From positions 29,690,390-29,754,389 of the forward strand of contig OX359292.1 of NCBI GenBank assembly GCA_947179395.2: 64,000 nucleotides of DNA. Direction: 5' to 3'. The notes under the pieces were generated by a model, which searched no databases, had not been told where the DNA came from, and worked only from the letters and a program-made list of their open reading frames with translations. Below are positions 23,847 to 36,900 of the stretch, in pieces. The stretch's first letter is position 1, and the number at the start of each line of letters is the position of its first letter. This DNA is from Pulicaria dysenterica (lineage: Eukaryota > Streptophyta > Magnoliopsida > Asterales > Asteraceae). The position numbers were made by a program, and so were the translations under genes.

Positions 23847-23859
23847 CTTAGGGGGAGAA
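23847..23859 (+). promoter_or_regulatory. Polypurine tract of SIRE-A
   Basis: CTTAGGGGGAGAA directly abuts the 3' LTR start. Confidence 0.85.
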
Positions 23860-24061
23860 TGTTAGATTATGAAAAGTGAGGGTGCAATATGTAATTATTG
23901 TAAAGTTGGGCAAATGCTATAAAAGGCATTTGCCCTTCACATTTCAATCTAAGCTTTGCATATTTCTCATATTGTGTTTGTGTTCTATCTCTCTCTCTCA
24001 AGCTCTCGGCTCTCACTCTCTAAACCGAACACACACACAAACACATACTAAACATCTAGCA
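23860..24061 (+). repeat. 3' LTR of SIRE-A (202 bp)
   Basis: It begins TGTTAG and ends CTAGCA, an imperfect inverted pair. The first 122 bp match 9711-9832. The hairpin with TATAAAAG in its loop is at 23908-23935, followed by a CT-rich tract typical of a transcription start region. Confidence 0.8.
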
Positions 24062-25297
24062 TTGCTTCATCCGTAAGAATTACGGGACCATCACTGATGA
24101 CAAAATAGTCCAAGGGATGACGAATCAACTCATAAGAGAATTATAAAACCAAAAATAAACTCTTTTGTTATCTATATTACACTTGGTTCATATTATCATA
24201 ATTATCATATATTATTTACAAATCAATAATTACTTCACACGATAGAATGACTCTTCCACTTGTAATAGTGTATATACAAAAATTTTATTGAAATGTAGAG
24301 AAAAAATAGATAATCACAAGTGTATATTTAACGTACACAAAATATTATGCATTAAAAGTTACAATACAATCTTAAATAATACATTTTTGTAACAAAGATC
24401 GTATGAAGACGGAAATTATATTGAAATGTAGATAAAGATAAGAAGGTCGTATTTATTTTTACATACAACATTAGTTGTTAAAAGTTATAAAATAAAAACA
24501 AATAATATACTAAATTTAATTATAATAATATAATAATAAAGAAACATAAAAACTTGAAAGTCAGGGTAGAGGTAAAATGAAGAGGTACGGACATGAGGAA
24601 TCTCGGATCGAACTAAGTATCCTTGGGGAGGGTTATTTGAGAATGAATATTTAGGTGAGAACAAAAAAATAAATCATAGCCATCAATTAGATCTAACGGT
24701 TGCAATCACCGATCGCGATTCATGGTCGGGTTATGAATTAAATGAGGGGGCAATTGTAAAGCATCCGATCTAATCAAATGGAGGACAAAGATTGAGTCTC
24801 CAATTCATACCAAAATATACATTCTCATTTGAACCTCTCATTATATATATATATGTGCAATGCTGTAGAGACAAATACCTTTTATTTTAAAATATGTCGC
24901 TTTAAAAAATGTAATGATATTTTATTCCCATTATTCAATGTCACAAAAAAATTCAACAGCAACGTGTTTGGTTTTTTCTAATTTTCTTTTATTTGCACCT
25001 AATTGTTATATTAAATTTAAAAATAATTTCTAAAAGACATTAAGATAAGAAATAAAGATTATGTTGATGTTCGTGGATAATTGTGTTAATAAGATAATGA
25101 AAATTATGTTGATGTTCATGGAAAATTGTGTTAGTGTGAGAAAATATATTTTAAACGAAAAAAAGTTAAAGTAAATTAAGAAAGAGAATAAAATGGTTAA
25201 AAATTGAGTGGATGAGATTAATTTCGATATAATGAATGATCAAAATTTTGTCTTGATTGAATTATAAAAATTGAGATAGAATGTTAAATAGTTTATA
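24062..25297. other. Unassigned AT-rich sequence with one MITE-like hairpin
   Basis: No coding evidence. Apart from the inverted-repeat element at 24631-24835 it is AT-rich sequence with weak TA runs. Confidence 0.5.
24631..24835. mobile_element. MITE-like inverted-repeat element
   Basis: GGTTATTTGAGAATGAATATTT on the left pairs with AAATATACATTCTCATTTGAACC on the right with few mismatches, giving a ~205-bp foldback unit without coding capacity. The exact ends and target duplication are unclear. Confidence 0.45.
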
Positions 25298-25409
<112 letters not shown>

Positions 25410-25988
25410 CTACTTTATAAACCATTTAGCCTATTCTTTTTAAGACTTTTTTAAATTAAGTAGTACAGCACATTTTGCATATATTACAATACATTAAAGC
25501 AACATTTTCAAACATTGAAGTAATGAAAATTAATTAATTGTAAGTTACAAAACAAACTAATTAATTACATTAATTTCAAATTATTGTAACCAATTATTAT
25601 GATTTATTGCATATTAAATTGAACTCAAGTTTAGTTCAATAATTTATTGCTTTAAGGTATTGTAAGTAATCTTTTAGTAATTGTACTACTTAATTAATAT
25701 AGTTTTCAAAAATTAATAAATATTTCTTTAAGGTATTAAATTTTTGTTGTGGTTTAAATAATATTAAATTCAACATAAGTTTTGTTAAAAAAATAATTTT
25801 TTAAAGTATATCTTGATTACTTATCTTAAATTTAGTCCTTTTAAAATGGTTTTAATATAGACCATACATATTATCGATAATCACACTCTTCTTCTTTTAA
25901 TTTTACTTCAAAAGTTACATATTATCCCAAAAAACATAATTTACACCGCCGAATCGCGCGGGTAAAATAGACAAGGAAATAAAAAAAA

Positions 25989-26265
25989 TACGGGAGACCA
26001 GATCTGGGCTGTTGATCTCATCACCGTTAATGTTGCCAGTTAATGGTGTCCCTCCTCAGATTAGCTGTTAGTTATGTTTCATGACTGAAACTGAAACATA
26101 ACTAACAGCATTAACTGAGGAGGGGCAACATTAACTGGCACCATTAACATTTGGCAGCATCAATTCAGTCGTGAAAAATAACTGGCAGCATTAACTGGGG
26201 AGGGCAGCATTAACTGGCAGCACTAACGGTGATGAGATCAATGGCTCAGATTTGGTCTCCCGTAC
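25989..26265. mobile_element. Foldback/MITE-like hairpin, copy 1
   Basis: The arm at 25989-26030 (CGGGAGACCAGATCTGGGC, then TGATCTCATCACCGTTA) is the near-perfect inverse of 26222-26265. Inside lie repeats of GGCAGCATTAACTG and a small palindrome around GTTAGTTATGTTTCA (26069-26110). No coding capacity. Confidence 0.6.
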
Positions 26266-26297
26266 TTTTTTTATTTGCTGGTCTCAAAATAACCCTC

Positions 26298-26400
<103 letters not shown>

Positions 26401-27361
26401 GAGAGAGAGAGAGTGTGTGTGGTTATTGTAAAAGGTGTGAAATGTAAAAAGGGTAATAGGCAATCCTAACCGTCGGATTGCCATAAAAGACAATTTCCAT
26501 CGCTCAAAATTGATGACATGGAATGACGGTTTAATTGAGACGCGAGGGCAAAATTGGAATAAGATGATCAATTCAGTTACCCTAATACTGAGAAATATGC
26601 TACGTGGCCTCTAGCAATCACGATTGTTTGGAAAACGGAATTCAAATGATTAGTTAAATAGATGACTGTTTTATCAGAAGGAAATGATTCACCGAAAAGA
26701 AAAGGTACGCGCACTTCATTTATGTTATCAATTTAATATACAATTATATTGAAAAATGCGGAACTTCATTTATTTTAAAAATTGATGGCTGCATATTAAA
26801 TAATTGGTGAATTATCATATATTTCAAAAATTGAAGGACGCCCGAACTTCATAATTTATTTAAAAAATTGATGATTGCGTTGTAAATAATTGATGGATTA
26901 TCATATATTCAAAAATCGATGAATATATTATTTTGTTCGATTAAAATGATGAACACTGTACATATTCTTAAATCAATTTGTAAGGTGACATGAAACAGAA
27001 TTAAACCAATATAACGAAACTAGAGAGTGCTCATGAAAATCAGAAAGAATATTGGAGAAAATGATAAAAACAGGCGGGAATACTTACCAACAACATAGTA
27101 GGGATTAGTTTGACTAATTAAAATTTTTTAAATGCATCATAAACGATATAAAAAGTCTAATTTACCCTTTTATAGTTTTTGCCACATGTCATCTTGTGAA
27201 TGTCTCTTACACATTTTACATTAATTCACTTTTTATTTGAACCAAATTCCATATGGGCTAAATCTGGGTTTGATCTATTTTAAATAAAATGGTATTTGAA
27301 ATAGATTTAACTTAATTTTACCTCATAAGTTAATGAGATAGCTTAAGAAACAAGTCACCAA

Positions 27362-28868
27362 AAATTAAATTTTTGTTGTGATTTAAATAATATTAAATTC
27401 AACATAAATTTTGTTAAAAAATGATTTTTTAAAGTATATCTTGATTACTTATTTTAAATTTAGTCTTTTTAAAATGGTTTTAATATAGACCACACATATT
27501 ATCGATAATCACACTCTTCTTTTTATTTTACTTCAAAAGTTACATATTATCCCAAAAAACATATTTTACCCCTTCGAATCGCGCGGGTAAAACAAAACAG
27601 GAAATAAAAAAAATTACCGGAGACCAGATCTAGGCTGTTGATCTCATCACCGTTAATGCTGCCAGTTAATGGTCCCTCCTCAGTTAATGTTGTTAGTTAT
27701 GTTTCACTGAAACATAACTAACAACATTAATTGAGGAGGAGCAGCATTAACCGGCACCATTAACATATGGCAGCATCAATTCAGTCATGAAATATAACTG
27801 AAATATAACTGACAACATTAACCGGGGAGGGCAGCATTAACTGGCAGCACTAACGGTGATGAGATCAATGGCTCAGATTTGGTCTCCCGTACTTATTTTA
27901 TTTGCTGGTCTCAAAATAACCCTCATATATATATATATATAGTGTGAAAATGTAAAAACGGTAATAAGCAATCCTAACCGTCGAATTGCCATAAAAGACA
28001 ATTTCCATCGCTCAAAATTGATGACATGGAAGGACGGTTTAATTGAGACGCGAGGGCAAAATTGGAATAAAATGATCAATTCAGTTACCCTAATACCGAG
28101 AAATATGCTACGTGGCCTCTAGCAATCACGATTGTTTGGAAAACGGAATTCATACGATTAGTTAAATAGAAGACTGTTTTATGAGAAGGAAATGATTCAT
28201 CGAAAAGAAAAGGTACGTGCACTTCATTTATGTTATTAATTTAATATACAATTATATTGAAAAATGCGGAACTTCATTTATTTTAAAAATTGATGACTGC
28301 ATATTAAATAATTGGTGAATTATCATATATTTCATAAATTGAAGGATGCCCGAACTTCATAATTTATTTAAAAATGGATGATTGCGTAGTAAATAATTGA
28401 TGGATTATCATATATTCAAAAATTGATGAATATATTATTTTGTTCGATTAAAATGATGAACACTGTACATATTCTTAAATCAATTTTTAAGGAGACATGA
28501 AACAGAATTAAACCAATATAACGAAACTAGAGAGTGCTAATGAAAATCAGGAAGAATATTGGAGAAAAGGATAAAAACAGGCGGGAATACTTACCAACAA
28601 CATAGTAGGGATTAGTTTGACTAATTAAAAATTTTTAAATGCATCATAAACGATATAAAAAGTCTAATTTACCCTTTTATAGTTTTTGCCACATGTCATC
28701 TTGTGAATGTCTCTTACACATTTTACATTAATTCACTTTTTATTTGAACCAAATTCCATATGGGCTAAATCTGGGTTTGATCTATTTTAAATAAAATGGT
28801 ATTTGAAATAGATTTAACTTCATTTTACCTCATAAGTTAATGAGGTAGCTTAAGAAACAAGTTACCAA
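27362..28868. repeat. Tandem duplication, unit 2 (about 1.51 kb)
   Basis: The second, head-to-tail copy of the preceding unit, with the same order of hairpin, foldback (27615-27892), short TA run and right flank. Differences are scattered substitutions and small indels. Confidence 0.85.
27615..27892. mobile_element. Foldback/MITE-like hairpin, copy 2
   Basis: Same arms as copy 1 (CCGGAGACCAGATCTAGGC against GGCTCAGATTTGGTCTCCCG), with small internal differences. Confidence 0.6.
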
Positions 28869-29179
28869 AAAACTCTCTTCCCCTCTCCCTGTTGGTTCGG
28901 CCGACCACAAAGGAGGAAGAAACCGGGTCGGTTTTTTTCTTGTTAGACGCACACACTCGCATACAAACAAACAGCTTGTTTTGTTTGTGGTTGCTTGAGT
29001 AACTATGATATCATATTTTTCTTTTATATAATTAGTTTTTGAGACCGCTAGATCCTAACCTTCTTTCGGATTTTTGGGGTTAAGTTGAGTTGATCAACAT
29101 CCAGCAACAATCTTAACACTTTTAAAATTGTACAACATAAATAGCATTATTTACAATATGTTTAAGCAATAATCTTAAA
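28869..29179. other. Unassigned sequence
   Basis: No gene, LTR or repeat recognised here. Confidence 0.4.
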
Positions 29180-29301
29180 CACTTTAAATGCTTTACAAAA
29201 AACTCTCCTGAATTTAATGACACTTTAAATGATTTACAAAAAAACTGTCAGAATTTAAATACACTTTAAATGTTTACAAAAAAATGTCCTGAATTTGATG
29301 A
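29180..29301. repeat. Three tandem copies of a 41-bp unit
   Basis: CACTTTAAATG, then TTTACAAAAAA, then a TGAATTTAATGA-like end, recurs at 29180, 29221 and 29262 with a few substitutions. Confidence 0.8.
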
Positions 29302-29424
29302 CAGGAAAACCGAATTTGAAAACGGTTTCGGTTTTTTCGGTTACGGAGCGGTTAGGATTACGGTTAAAACGGTTTATATCCGAATTTTGAACACCCCTAT
29401 GTCGACAAATGAACTATTTTACCC

Positions 29425-29449
29425 CGCCGCATCGCGCGGGAAAATACTA
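29425..29449 (+). mobile_element. Helitron-like 3' terminus
   Basis: A GC-rich hairpin (CCGCCGCATCGCGCGGG) is followed about ten bases later by ACTAGT, the hairpin-plus-CTRR layout of Helitron 3' ends. The 5' TC end was not identified. Related hairpins without CTAG occur in both tandem units. Confidence 0.4.
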
Positions 29450-29453
<4 letters not shown>

Positions 29454-29480
<27 letters not shown>

Positions 29481-29481
29481 G
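29454..29481. repeat. (TG)/(TA)n microsatellite
   Basis: A short dinucleotide run just before the copia C LTR region. Confidence 0.85.
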
Positions 29482-29549
29482 GAGAAGTTTATTTCAGTAT
29501 CGCCCTTATAGGAACTGTTTTTAGCCACCATTAATGATCATCAATAGGG

Positions 29550-30690
29550 GTATTTTGATCTCTTATTGTGGGGGAGATAGCAATATCAAACCATAATCAA
29601 ACCTGTCTATTATTTAAAATAGGATTTGATGATTAACAACACAATATATTCAGTTTAGGACTTAGATCAGTGAAAAACCTGTGTTGTTTTTCATTTAGAC
29701 TTAAAGAATTTCCTAAGTTAAAACCATTAGTTGAGGATCAGCTGCACTCTAAGTATAAGACAAAGGATCAGCTTCAGAGGATCAGACACGAAGAAAAGAC
29801 AAGTTTAAAAGCATCAGCTGAGGATCTACAAGCATTAGCTGAGGCTTTACAACCATCAGTTGAGGAACAGAGTTGATCAGCTTAACCCTCAAAAGCATCA
29901 GTTGAGCACTCAACGAAGATCAGCTGAGGCTTTCTCCTATCAGATAAGAATTTCATTTTCACTAAGTCTTTCTCTATAAACCTATCACTCTAAATGAGCA
30001 GTCGAATAATTTGGTCTACTGATCATATAGGTTGATTAGCTTATACATCTGAGTCGTTAATTTATTCCTCGTCTGAGCAAAAATATAATTGCAGTTTAGA
30101 GTTAGTTTGTCAGCTAAGTCGTGAAAAGTTTGAACACTTAGCTGTTTTTATTCTTAAGTCCAAGGCAAATAATGTGTTGTTCTTATTAGAATAGTATATA
30201 CACTTTATACTTTGCCTGTTTAAGTGAAACTACTTTCTACCCACTAACTTTATCTATTTTAATATTATTATTCTTATTACATTTGTCTCCTCTTCTTTCC
30301 ACCAACCGGACACCGAAATCTCATATATACCCAAGCATGGAAACATGCTAAGAGATCCAATCATCAGAGTTGAACACTGATTTCTCATAAGTTGAGATCT
30401 AGAAGAGTTAGCAATATATTTTTTCAGTGTAAACAAACTTGTTCATGTGTTGAACATCCTAAGGATTAGTTGGTTAGGATTAACTTTGTCTATATGTTAG
30501 ACAGTTTAGTTGCACCTTTGTTAAACTAAAATTTCCGCATCTAGTTCATGTAATTCTTGATTCATATCAATAAGAATTATATAAAGTATAAACTGTGTCT
30601 CTAAATTTTAAAAGCTTAAGTTTGTATTCAACCCCTCCCCTCCCCCCTTCTACAAACATTTGTTGTTGTAGTATCCACTTGGGACCAACA
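29550..30690 (+). repeat. 5' LTR region of copia C (left boundary uncertain)
   Basis: The end GGGACCAACA at 30690, two bases before a Met-tRNA primer site, fixes the right boundary. I could not find the matching TGTTGG start, so the left edge is approximate and may be truncated. The interval 29735-29930 is dense in ATCAGCTGA variants. Confidence 0.6.
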
Positions 30691-30692
30691 AC

Positions 30693-30704
30693 TGGTATCA
30701 GAGC
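30693..30704 (+). promoter_or_regulatory. Primer binding site, copia C
   Basis: TGGTATCAGAGC, two bases after the LTR end. Confidence 0.9.
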
Positions 30705-30772
30705 ATGTTAGATAATTCATATCTAAGATCTGATTTGCTTACTCTTCAACTGCTTCTACCCGATACTTCAAA

Positions 30773-33260
30773 ATGGTCACTCCCAATGCTGCTTCAAATA
30801 GTTTCTCTAACAATGTCTCACTAACTAGGTGTCCTATGTTTGGTGGTGAAAATTTTTCCCTCTAGAAAAATAGAGTCCATCTCTATATGTCAAGCATGGA
30901 TGATGTGATGCTAAGCACAGTCACAGAAGGCCCTTATGTTCCCTCTACAACTCTCGAAGCTACCAAAACGTATGTTATCAAGCTTGTGCATCAGTGGTCC
31001 CATGAAGACAAAAGGCTTCTGAACCTTGATATCAAGGCTAGAATAGCTTTAGTCTCTGCACTACCAAATGATGTCTATCATCAAATTCTCAACTGCACAA
31101 CTACAAAAGAGTTGTTAGACACTCTCACTGTTACATATGAAGGCACCGAGGAGGTACAGGAGGACAAGAAAGTCCTCCTTGTTAGAGAATATGAGTTCTT
31201 CTTTGCTCATAAAGGTGAAAGTCTTACTCATACCTACACCAGATTCAACTACCTTGTTAATGATCTAAGAAGGGCAGATGTTCCCAAGAGCAACAAGGAA
31301 TTGGTGAACAAATTCCTACACTCCCTCCCGAAATCTTGGGATCATTTCATCACTGTCTTAAGAAATGGTGACAAGATAACGGGACTGTCTCTGGTTGGTC
31401 TCTATGGTAATCTCGTGAACCATGAGCAATCAGTGAAGCAACAGAAGCTGTCAACCAAGGAGATGAGAGAAACTGCAAAAGCTCCATCAACTGCACTTGT
31501 GTCTAAGGATGCAAGGTCCAGGAGTTTTCCTGTTGTGGTGGATGACTCAAGTGAAGAGGATGATGAAGTAGAGTCTTTTGAGGATGAAGAGCAAGTGGCT
31601 GACGGGGATGAAAGCATGGAGGACATGGACATCATTGAAGCTGCTGTTTAGCAGGCTGCCATGTTGGTGAAAAGGTTCAAACCTTTCCTCAAAGGAAAGG
31701 GTGTCAAGAAATTTGGAAAGAGACCTTTCAAGCGCGATAGGTTCAAGACGAAGTTAACTGAAGGTTTCTTTTCTTGTGGAAAACCTGGTCACTATGCCAA
31801 CAAATGTAAGTCCAAGGGAAGCTCTAGCTTCAAGGCCCTTCCTGGATCAGATAGCAAGATTGATTATGAAGCTAAGTATAAGAAGCTTCTTGATGCTGTT
31901 CTTGACAAAAAAGAAGAAGAAGAAGGCCCAGGATAAAGTGTTGGTGGCCGAAGAAGAAAATTGGGCTGAGAAAGATCTGTCAAGTAATGAATAAGGTCCT
32001 CACTGCTCAACTCAGTTTAATGGACAACATAGGTAGTACTAGCACCTTTGATGAGGATATGAAAAAGGCTACTAAAGCATGTACTTCCTCCAACTAGGAT
32101 CCTTCCTCTATGTACCAAGTTGGCAAATTTATTGACTATGATGAAAATGAAAAGAACTGATGTTTGATTATTTGTGTGTTGAGTTTCAATCTTATATTCA
32201 AAGAGAAAAGAAGCTAAAAACAGAAATAGAATCACTCAAAGACAAATTAATTCTTAAATATGAGGAACTTAAACCAATGACAACTCTGAAAGATGAGTTA
32301 GCTAAACAAAAGATATTAAACCATATCTTGGTAAAAGAAACCAGTGAAGCAACTCAAAAGTTTAATGACCATCAAAAGGTAGTTAAATCTTGGTGTGTCT
32401 CTGCTGGAAAGACCACTCAGTGTGTCAATGAGCATATTCGAAAACAAGTTCAAGCTATTATTAGTGGAAATTACTCCCAAGCTGCTAACTGTGTTGATTT
32501 TAGTAAGAACATTAATATCTTAGAAAAGGCTGACATTTTACCACTTACATTCCTTAAAGTTGTAAAAGGTAAAAGTGTGATTACTAACTAATTTGTTAAA
32601 AGTGAAAGTTCTCATTTAAAAGAATCAATCCCTCCTAAAAGAGATTCAACTTCTGTTGTTCTGTTAGAAAGGAAAAGTACCCAAAAGTCAAAATCAAAGG
32701 ATATTATTAAAGAAAAGGAATCATATGTTGATCCCAATCTGACATTATGTTGTCAAAACTTGAACATAGATGATTTAACTTTATGTTCTCAACTAACTAA
32801 CATTTCATTGGCTAGTGCTTCTTCATAAGCTAATAAGATAGATGATGATAAATGCTCAGCTGATGGCCTGTCAGCTGATCAGGATCATCTTCCAACTACT
32901 CGACTGATCAAGAATCACCTAAAACTCTTTTAATAAAAGAATTTGTGAGAAAAGGAAATAATGCCTGCAGAATTTCCAAACCTGCCACGTCTAAAGCTGA
33001 TCACAAACTCTTTAAAATTAAGGGTCAGCCAAGGATGTATGTGAACAAAGACCTTTTAGGTTTACAGGATCAGCTGCAACAGCTGAGTGCTAAAGTAGGT
33101 TAGCTGATGACCCATAGTTGTCATAAGACTGAAAAGGTTACTCATAGGCAGTCATCAAAACATGTTCAATGCTCGAAGAATAAAAAATGTTATAAATGTG
33201 GTAGCAAAGAATAAAATGCACATGACTGTTCCCAAGATGGAAACTCAAGACAGCGGACTA
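30773..33260 (+). pseudogene. gag: Copia C gag
   Basis: The start is ATG 30773. A UBN2-type capsid follows (LLDTLTVTYEGTEEVQ, FNYLVNDLRR, LPKSWDHFITVLRNGD), then an acidic Glu/Asp stretch, a basic region and a zinc knuckle at about 31770-31810 whose first Cys is Phe (FFSCGKPGHYANKC), so zinc binding is probably impaired. An early TAG sits where a Trp codon is expected (near 30863), another stop lies at 31649-31651, and a frameshift occurs in the A/G-rich run near 31905-31925. A later coiled-coil-like part (32160-32590) is followed by a decayed tail with TCAGCTGAT motifs and a second broken knuckle near 33190. Confidence 0.85.
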
Positions 33261-33397
33261 ACCCTTAATGTCAAAACATGATTGTTTCTCTCATTCATAA
33301 ACAATGTGATATGAAGTGGATAGCTAGTTACAATCCACAGGGGTCTACGTAATAGTGGATGCCCTCAGTGTCACTAACCCTTCTTTAATTCAAAACT

Positions 33398-33594
33398 GTG
33401 CAGGGCTTTAGTACATGGTATCTTGATAGTGGATGCTTAAGGACCATGACAGGCAGCAAAGCACTACTCAGTAACTATAGGAAGGAGAAAGGTCCAAGGG
33501 TGACCTTCAGTGACAACAACTTTGGTCAAACCAAAGGTTATGGTGAACTTCATAATGGAAACCTCAAAATGTCAAAGGTTTCTTATGATAAAAG
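33398..33594 (+). pseudogene. pol: Copia C protease start
   Basis: Translation gives TWYLDSGC followed by a TGSKALL block, the active site and flap region of a copia protease. The usual His after SGC is replaced (LRTMTG). It is cut by the SIRE-B insertion at 33594 and resumes at 48459. Confidence 0.8.
33590..33594. repeat. Target site duplication of SIRE-B, left (AAAAG)
   Basis: Identical to 48454-48458. Confidence 0.9.
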
Positions 33595-33814
33595 TGAAAG
33601 GTATTTGATGAGTACAATATGAATCAAAGTAGAGAGAATATGATAAAGCACCTTAAAGTGTGTGTTTCAATATTGATCACAATGGCAAAGGTTACATAGA
33701 AGTCAAACATTACAAGTATATATACCTTTGACCTATACAAGATATCTAAGGTATATATTAATCATTTAAGCACAAAACATAGACTATATTACAAACACAT
33801 ATTTGAATCTAACA
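33595..33814 (-). repeat. 3' LTR of SIRE-B (220 bp)
   Basis: On the plus strand it starts TGAAAGGTATTTG and ends GAATCTAACA. It matches 48235-48453. Confidence 0.93.
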
Positions 33815-33825
33815 ATCTCCCCCTT
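33815..33825 (-). promoter_or_regulatory. Polypurine tract of SIRE-B
   Basis: Minus strand AAGGGGGAGAT directly before the 3' LTR. Confidence 0.85.
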
Positions 33826-33954
33826 GATTGAATCTAGTCTAAGTTTCTTTCTCCGAGTATTCTTTGCCATCTTCTTAGAGTAGCTATTTCATGCAGCTTT
33901 GCTTCGATTAACTCCATAACTTCAGTTAAGCTTACTCTAGAAGACTGATCCAAA

Positions 33955-36900
33955 TCATCTATTTGTTTCATACACTGTTCTCTGATTTTTATCAACCAAA
34001 CCCTGAGAGATCCATCTTAAATATGCACTGAGCTCCTTTGTTCTTAAGAAGAACTTCTCTTTCTTGCTGTTGAATAATATGATACCATCATCTGTTTCTG
34101 GTCCATCATCAACATCTTTCCAAATTGTTTGAAAGAGTTCCAGCTGATCTAAATTTTGATGTTGAGTGTTATGCTTGAGAATGTTAATCTTTTCTTTATC
34201 AGCTTCTGCACCAAACTGTAGATCTTTGATTTCTGCAACTCTGACTCTTTGTTTCATGAACTCTCTCAGAATCTGATGACCTTCTTGATTTGCAGGAAAT
34301 TTGTCTTTTCTTGCTTCTAGCATATTAGCCATGTATTCCACATCATCAAGGGTTAAGTGCTTCAAGTCAACTTGACTAAAATGATATTTCTTTTGATCAT
34401 ATCTAAGCACTGTGAAGTAAACCCAAATGACATTCAGTACCCTACCAAACGAACAATGTACTCTTGACAGTAGAAAATTTGAGTGAACTTCTTTTCATGA
34501 TTTCCCATGCCAACTCATAACTAATCTCTGTCCAGCTTCTGAAACATTATCTATACCCAGTAATTCTATAGGCAACATTCGATCCTATTCAGTGGTGTAT
34601 ATCTCAGGAATTTTCTCTTCAAGAAATGCAACTGCAATATCTTGATACCTCCAGTTCCTTTCTTCTTTGTTAAGAACTTCGGTTGTTAAGATCACTTTCT
34701 TCCTTACATCTCTTAATGTTGCAGTAGAGACTGGATCAGGATTATAATTCTCAGGAATTCCCCATTGCCCCTCTTTTTAACTTCCTGATTCGTTTTCGTT
34801 TAGCTTGATCTCTGATCACATCCCTTGCAGTTTTTCTTAACTTTCCAGGAGATGGAGGAAACATTTCGGATACTTCTCTGTTTATTCTTAAGACTGTCTC
34901 AATGTTCAATCTTTTAGGAACAATTGGAGTATCTGGAGTAAGAATCTGCTGAACCTCAGGCTTTTCAACCCTTGGTGTTGACATTTCTTTGCTTTCCTTA
35001 ATCTTTCTGATTTGTTGCTGAAGAGTTAATTCCTTTTCAGATTCATTAACAGTTTCACCAGCTTCTGCTACAAATGACCCATAAACATCAAAGTCTGAAC
35101 CGATACGGGTAAGAAAGTTAAATGTATCATCAACCAGTTGATCCGTATCCTCCTCTACTTCACCAATCAGTTGCATTTTACCCTTTCCTTTTCCTCTTCC
35201 CCTGGCTCTGCCTCTGCCTTTCTTTTGAGGCTGATTTTGAGAAGTGAAGCAGGTATCTTTGACAAAACAGATACAACAGGTACAACAGATTTAAGTCTTT
35301 TCTCCCCCTCATGACGGTCTGGATCTTGATCTTGATTGTCATGTGTTCTCTTAGTACCATGTGCTTGAGTTTGACATGTATCCATAGAAGCACGTAAAGC
35401 ATCTTGTAACTCAGTATCCTCAGCATCTTCCTCCGTATCCTTATTTGGATCCATGGCATCTAACCGTTTGTGAAATGATATACCAAAAGCCTTGATACTA
35501 TCAAACATTTCTTTCTTGAAACTTTCAAAATCTGACTTCGTGTAATCATTCCTTAGAAGATCTACCAAGGTAGCATCTTCCTCCGAAGCAACATTCTTTT
35601 GCAACGGGTTTGTCAACAATTTAAGATATAATTGAGTTTTAAGTTCCTCAGCAGACACTTCAGGCCCTTGACGTGCGAGCAATCTATCCAACTTATTGCT
35701 TATGCTAGCATTCTCTTGCTGAATTTGATCAAACCTGACATTCACAGCATAAAAACTTGAGTTCACTTTATCAAACCTAGTGTTCACAGCATCAAATTTA
35801 GAGTTCACATCAGTATGAACCTTTTCAATTTCAGATTGGATTTGTGTTATAGCAGATTGAAGGTCATCCTTGGAAACAAATTCCGTAGCAACCTGAGTAA
35901 CAACTGGAGGTGTAACAAATCCGGGATCACCTAGATTACCCGTTGAGACTTCAACAACCAAAGGAACGAATCCTTCAGAATTAGAGCCACCCACGTTCAC
36001 AGCTGGACCGATGTTGACTGTGGTGGGATTTCCATCTAATCCTCGAATGACACTATCAGTAGTGCCTTCTATAGATGTTCCGCTAGTGTCTTTCAAGAGA
36101 TCACTAGGTGCTATGAATGTGTCATTGATGTTTGAAATGAAAGTGTCTTCAATGTGCATATCAATTTGAACTTCGGAAACCTAGGGAGGGGTGGTTCTTT
36201 TTTCAATACCTACTGCCTCCAAATGAGACTTCGGTAGTTCATGTGCTAAGTCCCCGTGTTCAAATGAAACAATTTCCTGTTGAGAGGAAACTGAGTTGCT
36301 AGGTGGAGTGAGTGCATGATCTGCTGGGATGACAGAGTCTTTTTCAATACCAGTACTGACTGTGTCAGACCCGATAGTAGGTGCGGCTTCCCAGCTTTTT
36401 TTGGCTGGAGAACTCTCAGCACTCATATTTTCTTTTCTTACACTCTCACCCTCTATTTCTTTTAAGCTCTCCTCTTCATCTACAGTCTCAACATTCTCAA
36501 CCAGATCACCAGTCTCAATATCATCCACATCAAACATATCATCATGAGTATACACATGTGACTTCTCAACAACTTGAGTCAGATTTTCATCAGGAGTTAT
36601 AATCATTGTTTCAACATTCATCTCAATGCCCTGATCAGGAGTTTCTTGTGATTGTGATTATGATTTTTCAATAATCTTTCCTAATGGCATTTCATCATCC
36701 TCATCTCCCTCACTTAAACTCACATCACCGACATTCCCTTCATCACCCCTCTCCGAATTTGCACTCGACTCTCCCCTGTCAGTTTCACCCGAAGAAGACT
36801 AACTCCTGGAATCTAAACTCTGAGGATCTACAACTCTTTGGGTAGAATCAGCAGGTTCTTGCTGATTCGGAAGAGCAATATTATTCTCCGTCACATATGT

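Larger units (their letters stand above)
12959..24061 (+). mobile_element. SIRE/Maximus-type copia element A (main body)
   Basis: Order on the plus strand: partial gag with coiled-coil tail, pol (protease, integrase, RT, RNase H), a 1.5-kb non-coding spacer, a giant post-pol ORF, PPT and 3' LTR. A large gag, pol and an additional ORF after pol are the hallmark of the SIRE lineage (SIRE1 of soybean). The 5' LTR fragment (9711-9832) and the body are separated by copia E; the rest of the 5' LTR, primer site and gag start are lost. The flanks differ (CAGAT left, TTGCT right), so no target duplication remains. Confidence 0.85.
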
